64,000 bases of DNA from an uncultured Cedecea sp. (GTDB lineage: Bacteria; Pseudomonadota; Gammaproteobacteria; Enterobacterales; Enterobacteriaceae), in assembly GCF_947498825.1 (NCBI RefSeq), contig NZ_CANMLV010000005.1, positions 124,001 to 188,000 of the forward strand, read 5' to 3'. The number at the start of each line of letters is the position of its first letter. The first letter of the stretch is position 1. Made by a program: the position numbers and the translations under genes. Under the pieces are notes generated by a model. That model was not told where the DNA came from. It searched no databases and was given only the letters and a program-made list of their open reading frames with translations. This document shows positions 57,932 through 64,000 of this stretch, piece by piece.

Positions 57932-58669
57932 TTAGAATGCATGTTCAGTATTAAGAAACTGCGCCAGACGCGGCGAAGCGGGATTATCGAAAATCTCTGT
58001 CGGACTACCTTCTGCTGCTACCACACCCTGATCCATAAATACGATACGGTTCGAGACACTTTTGGCGAATTGCATTTCATGTGTCACTAACAGTGAAGTA
58101 ATACCGGACGAGGTCACATCTTTAATCACTTTTAACACCTCACCCACTAACTCCGGGTCAAGGGAAGAGGTCGGTTCATCAAATAGAATCACATCAGGCT
58201 TTACTGCTAAAGCTCTGGCGATACCAGTTCGCTGTAACTGACCACCTGAAAGCTGAGAAGGATAATGGTCAAGCTTTGCTCCAAGGCCTACGCGTTCCAG
58301 CTCCTGCGCGGCAATATCACGCGCTTGTTGCTTGGTTTTTTTCTGGATAACCACCAGCGGATCCATCACGTTTTCCAGCACTGTCATGTTTTTAAAAACA
58401 TTAAATTGCTGGAAAACCATCGCAGTACGTAAACGAATCGCCTGGATGGTCGCTTTATTGGGTGACTGGTAGTCCATCTGGTGCTGATCGAGCACGATAG
58501 TGCCGGATGACGGCTTAGCCAGATAATTAATACAACGCAGTAAAGTCGTTTTGCCGGTACCACTTGGGCCAATTATCGAAACCACATCGCCTTTATTAAC
58601 CGCCAAGTTAACGCCCCGCAGAATAGGTGTCTCGCCGTAGGACAGGGTGATATTTTTCAGTTCTAACAT
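57932..58669 (-). CDS. Amino-acid-type ABC transporter ATP-binding protein
   Basis: 245 residues. Walker A GPSGTGKTT, signature LSGGQLQRTGIARAL, Walker B VILFDEPTSSLDPELV, switch VTHEMQFA. GlnQ/HisP family. Transcribed with the binding protein and permeases; starts 12 bases after the AhpD-like gene, linking transporter and enzymes. Confidence 0.92.
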   Translation of the reverse strand: MLELKNITLSYGETPILRGVNLAVNKGDVVSIIGPSGTGKTTLLRCINYLAKPSSGTIVLDQHQMDYQSPNKATIQAIRLRTAMVFQQFNVFKNMTVLENVMDPLVVIQKKTKQQARDIAAQELERVGLGAKLDHYPSQLSGGQLQRTGIARALAVKPDVILFDEPTSSLDPELVGEVLKVIKDVTSSGITSLLVTHEMQFAKSVSNRIVFMDQGVVAAEGSPTEIFDNPASPRLAQFLNTEHAF

Positions 58670-58681
58670 TCTGTTCTGCCT

Positions 58682-59248
58682 CTATTTATTCATATCAGCA
58701 TGGCCAAGCACATGCATCAAACGGTTGGCCCAACCAAAAATGGCAATCGCGTGGATAAGATCAATAATTTCACCATCATCCATCCCTGCTGCTCGCAGTG
58801 CGGCAATATCTTCCTGGCTCGCTTGTGCAGGTGTCACTGACAGACGTTGTGCAAAACGATAAATAGCCAGGTTCCGTGCATTGAGCAGGTCATCACGTTC
58901 AAAGTAAATCGCACTGACTACAGCGTCATCTTCTGATAACTGGACATGGCGGCGGGCATGAACCACAGCGCAATATTTACAGCCATTAACAATAGAAGCA
59001 CCCAAAGCCCCCAGTTCTCTGTCAGCGCGATCTAATCCACCCTCGACATACATAATGGCGTTAAATAATACGGTACGTGCCACATAGCTTTCCGGATCAT
59101 GAACCAGGGTACGTACATACTCGGAAACCTTCTTATTAGAAGGCGTTACCGCCATGGCTTCCAGCTGAACAGGCGTCGCTTGTGCCACTTCAACAGGCGT
59201 AATATAAGGGTGCCAGTGTAAAGGCTTCAGCGTGACAGAGGGGATCAT
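58682..59248 (-). CDS. AhpD-like alkylhydroperoxidase-domain protein (Avi_7169-like)
   Basis: 188 residues with an AhpD/CMD fold. A redox pair C90/C93 and H97 in NGCKYCAVVH match the AhpD catalytic CxxC-H. The longer N-terminus (LKPLHWHPYITPVEVAQATPVQLEAM in outline) and RELGALGASIVNGCKYC fit the uncharacterised peroxidase-related families found beside ABC importers. Likely a thiol-dependent peroxidase or reductase acting on the imported compound. ATGA overlap with the CMD gene before it. Confidence 0.8.
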   Translation of the reverse strand: MIPSVTLKPLHWHPYITPVEVAQATPVQLEAMAVTPSNKKVSEYVRTLVHDPESYVARTVLFNAIMYVEGGLDRADRELGALGASIVNGCKYCAVVHARRHVQLSEDDAVVSAIYFERDDLLNARNLAIYRFAQRLSVTPAQASQEDIAALRAAGMDDGEIIDLIHAIAIFGWANRLMHVLGHADMNK

Positions 59249-59727
59249 GATGACCTCAGCAGACGTAAACCCGCAATCACACGAGTCTGGAAATTAACAA
59301 ACGCAATCAGTTCAGAAAGCGCCACTATCTGTGCATGACTAAAACCAGCCTGCTCCAGTAAACGAATATTTTCCTCTGTTGCCTGGGCTGGAGACTGCGT
59401 GACCATGTCAGAATGACGGGCCAGGGTTGCCAGCGGCTCAGCAAGAGTATGTTCGCCACGACCCAGGGCTTGCAGTGATTCTGATGGCTGATACTGCGCC
59501 AGCTGAGTCTGGTAATCCTGCTGTAATGCATAGTCGTTATTCAGCGTTGCAATACGCAGCGCCAAGGCCAGACGTAGATCAACCCCCAGCCCTTGGTCAT
59601 CATGCGGAGCCAGCACGGATTGCAGACATTGCTCTGCACCGTTAACAAATTCAGGGCGTTGGCGGCGAGTAAGCGCTAACGTATCTTCCGGTAACAGCCC
59701 GGCTGCTCTATCAATCGCGTCACTCAC
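59245..59727 (-). CDS. CMD-domain protein without CxxC (Avi_7170-like)
   Basis: 160 residues, helical carboxymuconolactone-decarboxylase-like fold (DLRLALALRIATLNNDYALQQDY; ALSELIAFVNFQTRVIAGLRLL in outline) but lacking the CxxC pair that its neighbour has. Always a partner of the AhpD-like gene in the families I remember. Overlaps both neighbours by 4 bases, so translation is coupled. Function unknown. Confidence 0.75.
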   Translation of the reverse strand: MSDAIDRAAGLLPEDTLALTRRQRPEFVNGAEQCLQSVLAPHDDQGLGVDLRLALALRIATLNNDYALQQDYQTQLAQYQPSESLQALGRGEHTLAEPLATLARHSDMVTQSPAQATEENIRLLEQAGFSHAQIVALSELIAFVNFQTRVIAGLRLLRSS

Positions 59728-61178
59728 AACGCATTCTCCTGTTTAAGTAAGGGGGTTGAGTCCACCCATTCATCGCCCTGCAGTTCAGGAATATCGAACG
59801 CCTGTAAACTGGCATAATGTTGTTCAACATCTTCGGCAAATAGTGAGGCGATAATGCCGCGAGCCAGACGATCGGCCCCGGCACTGACCGCAGGAATATC
59901 GCCTGAAACCTTGCCGTGGGTCAGCATGGCGGCATCATTGAAACAATAGATATGTGCAAGGAGCGGACACTCACCGGGCGTCCGCTCGCGGAATTCAAAT
60001 GAAGGCCCCAGGTCCGGGGCTTCCAGCATGCTCTGACGCGCATTGCCCATTTCACTGTTATAACGTCCATCAGCCCAGCTACGGATATAAGGAGCAATAG
60101 CGGCAAACTCCGGACGCCCGTGAAAGTTATTGGTGAAGCCCGTTGCCGCTATCAAATAGTCGTAATACAACGCGCCCTGAGTGGTGTTTAATTGCAGCCC
60201 ATTTTCCTGCTGTTTAACACTGTTAACGCCACAATCAAGGAAAAAACGCGCATTTTCATGCCTTGATACGCGTAGCGTAGAAGAGCGCGGCGGTGGTGTC
60301 TGAGTAGATGCGGTGTAATCGACAAATTTCCATTTCCAGTCATCCGCCAGCAGATGCATACCGTGAACCACACCCTGGCTGCCGATACCGGTCATTTTAT
60401 TTATGCGTGGCATGGCTTTGCGACGAATGATCAAATCGACTGCCGCTGCGCCATTTTCCAGGGCAGTGGCCGCATTATCCATCGCCGAAGCACCCGCACC
60501 CAAAATAGCGATCCGCTTGCCTTGCAAAGCATCAAAATCAATTTCATCGGCGGAGTGAGCCCAGAATTTACGGTCGATACCAGAGAGGAAATCAGGCACT
60601 GCAAAGCCGCCCAGTCCTGAACGGCCAGTAGCCAGAACCAGACGACGGGCATAGACCACTCCGCTTTGCGCTCCACTGAGTTCCAGCGCTAGCAAGCCAT
60701 CAACAGGAGTAACTCGGGTCACACGCACATTGTTCTGTACCGGCAGATTCAAAACCTTGCGATACCAGACCAGGTAGTCCATCCACTGATCTTTAGCTAT
60801 TTTATCCAGCGCCTGCCAGGCATCAGAGCCCCACTGTGCAGTGAACCATGCCCGGAAAGTCAGCTGAGGCAGCCCCAAAGCCGGACCATGCAGGCTTTTT
60901 GGCGAGCGTAAGGTTTCCATACGAGCAAAAGTCACCCACGGACCTTCTAAACCAGCAGGTGCCGCGTCATAAGCCACCACATTGCTCACACCGGATAGCT
61001 GTAATTTTGCTACCGCCGCCAGGCCGCACATTCCTGCACCAATCACGACCACATCACGTACTGGAACACCCTTGTATTGATGTTCAGGCACCCAGGATTT
61101 AGCTGGAAGTTCAAGGTATTCCAGATCTTGTCTCAGCTGAGCTTCCAGCGCGACCAGACCATCGGCAGTATGTGTCAT
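59724..61178 (-). CDS. FAD/NAD(P)-dependent oxidoreductase, flavin-monooxygenase-like
   Basis: 484 residues. FAD Rossmann motif VVIGAGMCG (44-52) and NAD(P) motif ILGAGASAMDNA (224-235), plus LATGRSG and ATGFTNNF, in the order of class B flavin monooxygenases. The FxGxxxHxxxW Baeyer-Villiger fingerprint is not seen; FWAHSADEIDFD occupies that place, so it may be an N- or S-hydroxylase or oxidase. First gene of the seven-gene operon with AhpD/CMD proteins and an amino-acid-type importer. Confidence 0.83.
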   Translation of the reverse strand: MTHTADGLVALEAQLRQDLEYLELPAKSWVPEHQYKGVPVRDVVVIGAGMCGLAAVAKLQLSGVSNVVAYDAAPAGLEGPWVTFARMETLRSPKSLHGPALGLPQLTFRAWFTAQWGSDAWQALDKIAKDQWMDYLVWYRKVLNLPVQNNVRVTRVTPVDGLLALELSGAQSGVVYARRLVLATGRSGLGGFAVPDFLSGIDRKFWAHSADEIDFDALQGKRIAILGAGASAMDNAATALENGAAAVDLIIRRKAMPRINKMTGIGSQGVVHGMHLLADDWKWKFVDYTASTQTPPPRSSTLRVSRHENARFFLDCGVNSVKQQENGLQLNTTQGALYYDYLIAATGFTNNFHGRPEFAAIAPYIRSWADGRYNSEMGNARQSMLEAPDLGPSFEFRERTPGECPLLAHIYCFNDAAMLTHGKVSGDIPAVSAGADRLARGIIASLFAEDVEQHYASLQAFDIPELQGDEWVDSTPLLKQENAL

Positions 61179-61439
61179 ATCAGTATTCCCTGGAGTAAAC
61201 GGCAGCGTAGGCTTGCGAAAATGGCTAAATCACATTATTGACTATGCATTTTCACTATATGCATAACGCATAATCCACCATTAATAATTTTAAAAACGCA
61301 TAATAAGAACTAAGGTTTCGCATATTCCTCTTGACCCGAAATAGAGTCAAGGAGGAGGCTCATATTTTAACCAATCGATTTATTATATCTTATGCAATAA
61401 AAGATATAAGGTGCCGGAGGAACCCGGAGACTCAAGACC
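61179..61439. promoter_or_regulatory. Control region between lysR gene and flavoprotein operon
   Basis: AT-rich stretch with repeated GCATAACGCATAAT and AACGCATAATAAG (61258-61310), and an inverted repeat CCTCTTGAC/GTCAAGGAGG at 61326-61354. These repeats are good candidates for the LysR-type regulator's sites and the operon promoter. Confidence 0.5.
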
Positions 61440-62399
61440 TTAATCCTGATTAATTAACCGCATGATGCGCTGATGTTCACCCGCTGGCAGACATTCAAAC
61501 TCAGGTAGCAGACGTGTCGCAGCCGTCGCCAGCGCTTCAATAAGTGCTTGTACCGGCGCTGAAATTTGTCGTCCTTGTGGTGTGGTGACACCAAAGAAAT
61601 ACGGAATTTTTTCGACTAAGGGACGAATAACGACTCCCGGCACAGGAACACCCCAGCCCGTTACCGGCTCAAGAATAGCCACTCCCAGCCCCGCCCTTAC
61701 GCAACCAAGAATATTCGCTGAAGAGTTGGTTTCAATCGTCTCAGATAGCGGCGCTTTGATCTTTTTTAACGCCTTTTCATAACGCCCACGTAGCCGCTGC
61801 GGACTCCAGGGCACAATAAAACGCCGCCCAGCCAGTTGACTCAATTGTAACTCGGGTTCTGCTACCAGCGGATCGTTTTCAGGTAAGGCCACCACACAAC
61901 TCGACTGCCCTATCCAATGCAGCTCCAGAGCATGATGTTCTAAAGGCAAACTACACAGCCCCAAATCCGCACTGCCCGTAATAACCGCATGCGCTGTTTG
62001 TTCAGCGGAATCACTCAGGATTTGTACTTTATTCTGTAAATTCAGCGCCGCTAACGCCTGGGGGAGCAACCCTGCAGCCAGTGCCGGGGTCGCAGCAATA
62101 TTTAACGGAGGGTGTTGCTGGTGAGAAATCTCTGTTGCTCGCAGGCGAACTTGCTGTAATGACAGCAGCGCTTTCTGCACATACTGATAAAGCTGTAAGG
62201 CTTTTTCCGATGGGTGGATACGTGGGCCATTACGAATAAATAGCGGATAACCCAGCGACTGTTCAAGCTCCTGAATCTGTCGCGAAACTACGGGTTGTGA
62301 ACGACTCAACGCTTTTGCTGCTGCAGTAACACTCCCGGCAGAAATGACCGCCGAAAAGGCTTCCAGTTGCCGTAAATCCAGGTCATTTAAGATTACCAT
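61440..62399 (-). CDS. LysR-family regulator of the flavoprotein operon
   Basis: 319 residues. N-terminal winged helix (LRQLEAFSAVISAGSVTAAAKALSRSQPVVSRQIQELEQSLGYPLF in outline) and type 2 periplasmic-binding-like effector domain (LNIAATPALAAGLLPQAL; AILEPVTGWGVPVPGVVIRPL). Upstream of, and in the same direction as, the operon; LysR proteins usually control the neighbouring catabolic genes with a pathway ligand. Resembles regulators of opine/octopine and arginine catabolism but not specific. Confidence 0.88.
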   Translation of the reverse strand: MVILNDLDLRQLEAFSAVISAGSVTAAAKALSRSQPVVSRQIQELEQSLGYPLFIRNGPRIHPSEKALQLYQYVQKALLSLQQVRLRATEISHQQHPPLNIAATPALAAGLLPQALAALNLQNKVQILSDSAEQTAHAVITGSADLGLCSLPLEHHALELHWIGQSSCVVALPENDPLVAEPELQLSQLAGRRFIVPWSPQRLRGRYEKALKKIKAPLSETIETNSSANILGCVRAGLGVAILEPVTGWGVPVPGVVIRPLVEKIPYFFGVTTPQGRQISAPVQALIEALATAATRLLPEFECLPAGEHQRIMRLINQD

Positions 62400-62737
62400 C
62401 GGATGCTTTTTCCTGACTTATTGACTCACTCCCGAACATAATACGGGAAAAAAGCCATCATAGAGAGAGTCGGGACAATTCGCCACTACCCGCCAATATT
62501 AGTAATCAATCAGGATACCTTAGATCCCTCCTGCCCCTTACTTGCGTAAATCAAAGCGAATGGGCAGAGCAATGATGATTTTATATGATAGAACTGTGAA
62601 TATAACTTGAATTAGCGAAACACGGATAAGAAAACTTAAGGCGGAGTATCGTGAATCCCAAGATTGGGATACGAATAAATAAGTGACAGTTCAAGTAAGA
62701 AGAAAAAAAATTATACTTTAATTCACTAACTCATGTT
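62400..62737. other. Intergenic region upstream of lysR gene, no gene seen
   Basis: About 340 bases between the fimbrial genes and the lysR start. It holds short hairpins (AATCCCAAGATTGGGAT near 62653) and no credible ORF. Confidence 0.5.
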
Positions 62738-62769
62738 TAAAAAATGCCGCATAAAAAATACGGCATTTT
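62738..62769 (-). terminator. Terminator of the fimbrial operon
   Basis: AAAATGCCG and CGGCATTTT pair around an AT loop, followed on the minus strand by a T-run (TTTTTTAAAC), 20 bases past the adhesin stop. Confidence 0.85.
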
Positions 62770-62790
62770 ACTTGAACCTTTCAGCAAAAA

Positions 62791-63747
62791 TTACTGAACG
62801 CTTATAATCAATGAACCTTGAGCAGTAAAAGGCCCTTCTGCCAAATCACCAGGTCCTGGATTCGCTGTTTTGATTAAAGAGAAGGAAAGATCTTCGCTTC
62901 CTAATCCGCCTGTCAGTCTTGAAGGAAATTTACCAAAAGGTGGTACTATATTACCATCATGATACATCACAACGCCTAAACCACTTGTTGAAGTTGCAAA
63001 TCCATCATTAGAAAAACTTAAAGGAGTAGCGCTCAAGTGGATATCAATATTCATATCGATACCTGGATTATCGCAATCAAAACTTATTGTTTTATCAACA
63101 CGTACAGTACTTAAGGCACTGTTTGCACCCGTTGATATTTTCTTTTTACCGACATCACCAAAGTTGACTTCGATCGGTGCGCCATTATCAATTTCGCAGG
63201 TACCGGTTGCAAGAATTGCTCTGTTACCTGCAATAATACGCCAGCTATAATCAAAATCTGATTCCACAGGAAGACTGTGGAAATTGAGTCTAAGCACCAT
63301 TAACTCGTCGCCAGGATTTATCTCAACATAGGGGCCAACTGCTTGAGTAACTTCAAAATAAACGTCAATATCGACTGGATGATAATCACCATCAGTCAAT
63401 GTAAATACGTTAAATGGGCCATTCGTTTGACCAGCCCGAAAACGTTGACCGTTAATATAAACACCACCATCAAGGCCTAAACCTTGGACAGCGCTTCCTG
63501 GAATAATAGCATTTGGTGTTTGCAGATCGAGAAAGTCTGTATACTGGTCAGGAATTTCATTTTTACAGGAAATATAATCACCTACGTTAGCGAAAATATT
63601 TTCTCCCGCTTGAATATCAGAATCAAGAAAAACGACCAAATCTTGGTTTCCGCTTTTGAAGGTCTCACCTGTAAGTGTGTTCATACAAAGATAGGCATGT
63701 GTAGAGCCGGAAAATAAAAGGAAGATAAAAATAATATTTCTTAGCAT
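62791..63747 (-). CDS. FimH-like fimbrial tip adhesin
   Basis: 318 residues from the ATG at 63747 (MLRNIIFIFLLFSGSTHA, then YLCMNTLTG). Two-domain architecture as in FimH: N-terminal lectin-like domain to about residue 175 with one disulfide (C in YLCMN, C in ISCKNEIP) and a C-terminal pilin domain (CEIDN...SFDCDNP, ending GSLIISVQ with an alternating donor-strand pattern). Last gene of a chaperone-usher operon whose earlier genes lie beyond the window. The mannose-pocket residues of FimH are mostly not conserved, so the receptor is probably different. Confidence 0.85.
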   Translation of the reverse strand: MLRNIIFIFLLFSGSTHAYLCMNTLTGETFKSGNQDLVVFLDSDIQAGENIFANVGDYISCKNEIPDQYTDFLDLQTPNAIIPGSAVQGLGLDGGVYINGQRFRAGQTNGPFNVFTLTDGDYHPVDIDVYFEVTQAVGPYVEINPGDELMVLRLNFHSLPVESDFDYSWRIIAGNRAILATGTCEIDNGAPIEVNFGDVGKKKISTGANSALSTVRVDKTISFDCDNPGIDMNIDIHLSATPLSFSNDGFATSTSGLGVVMYHDGNIVPPFGKFPSRLTGGLGSEDLSFSLIKTANPGPGDLAEGPFTAQGSLIISVQ

Positions 63748-63788
63748 GATGAATGAGCCCCACAATAATAAACTACAAAGTCAATCTG

Positions 63789-64000
63789 TTAATCATAGTT
63801 CAAGACAAAAGATGTTGTCGCGACGAAAGTACCAAGGCCAATGCTTTTATCTCGAATTGCTTGGGGTTCACCTTGAACTATGCCTTGAAAATCCAAGGTC
63901 ACCGTCGGACCATCTATAGGGAAAACCGGTGTTGTAGAATTAATTGGAATCAATTCACCATTACTATTCTGAATACCTATAGCCACATTAGTTGCAACAC
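63789..64000 (-). CDS. Fimbrial subunit, C-terminal part (partial, runs off right edge)
   Basis: Only the last about 69 residues are in the window (VATNVAIGIQNSNGELI; TVTLDFQGIVQG; GTFVATTSFVLNYD-stop). The ending with alternating residues and penultimate Tyr (VLNYD) is the conserved pilin C-terminus recognised by the periplasmic chaperone. Probably a FimF/FimG-type minor subunit upstream of the adhesin, 41 bases from it. Confidence 0.85.
   Translation of the reverse strand, partial: VATNVAIGIQNSNGELIPINSTTPVFPIDGPTVTLDFQGIVQGEPQAIRDKSIGLGTFVATTSFVLNYD

Noticed and set aside
59724-61178. Baeyer-Villiger monooxygenase
   Set aside because: The FxGxxxHxxxW fingerprint is not present between the two nucleotide-binding motifs.

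Overview
The window comes from an enterobacterial (Enterobacterales) chromosome of moderate GC content. Evidence: long stretches keep Escherichia coli gene neighbourhoods (acs-yjcH-actP, yjcE, ghxP, soxR/soxS, yjcB; crfC-yjcZ next to phnA; malI/malX-malY), many proteins are near full-length matches to remembered E. coli proteins, and about ten ERIC-type intergenic repeats are present. It is not E. coli itself. A Budvicia/Pragia-, Hafnia- or Yersinia-like genus would fit, but the sequence alone does not settle it. No tRNA, rRNA, CRISPR array, prophage or intact insertion sequence was seen.

Layout. 1-4.3 kb: nitrate uptake operon nasFED (partial at the left edge) on the minus strand, with its regulator nasR. 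The nasF leader carries a complete ANTAR-type antitermination target. 4.4-8.9 kb: a BglG-antiterminated beta-glucoside PTS operon (bglG, EII-BCA, 6-phospho-beta-glucosidase) with two RAT/terminator modules. 9-10.4 kb: a small unexplained operon (ABM-fold monooxygenase, double-ACT protein, ArsR regulator). 10.5-14.5 kb: malI/malXY with its operators. 14.6-15.9 kb: ybcL/ybcM-like pair. 16-25.4 kb: an unassigned carbohydrate cluster with two SorC-family regulators, an RbsABC-like importer, FGGY kinase, SIS isomerase, RPE-like epimerase and a class II aldolase. 25.8-29.6 kb: membrane-anchored alpha/beta hydrolase, a ChuY-like reductase away from the heme cluster, and yghU. 29.7-33.2 kb: sitABCD Mn/Fe importer under a MntR-like box. 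33.2-36.6 kb: debris of an SDR/HxlR divergent pair, then yjcZ and crfC. 37.2-41.4 kb: phnA, an orphan phnO-like acetyltransferase, two lipoproteins, nitroreductase, ivy and a DUF1737 protein. 41.9-52 kb: acetate scavenging (acs, yjcH, actP), Na+/H+ antiporter, purine permease, soxRS and yjcB. 52.5-55.4 kb: dat-ddc (1,3-diaminopropane synthesis). 55.6-62.4 kb: LysR-linked operon with a flavoprotein, two AhpD/CMD-fold proteins and an amino-acid-type ABC importer. 62.8 kb to the right edge: the 3' end of a chaperone-usher fimbrial operon with a FimH-like tip adhesin.

The most interesting unexplained units are the SorC sugar cluster with two sets of repeated operator-like sequences, the flavoprotein/AhpD/CMD/ABC operon, and the ABM-ACT-ArsR operon. 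All function calls rest on reading motifs and remembered family members. No database search was run.
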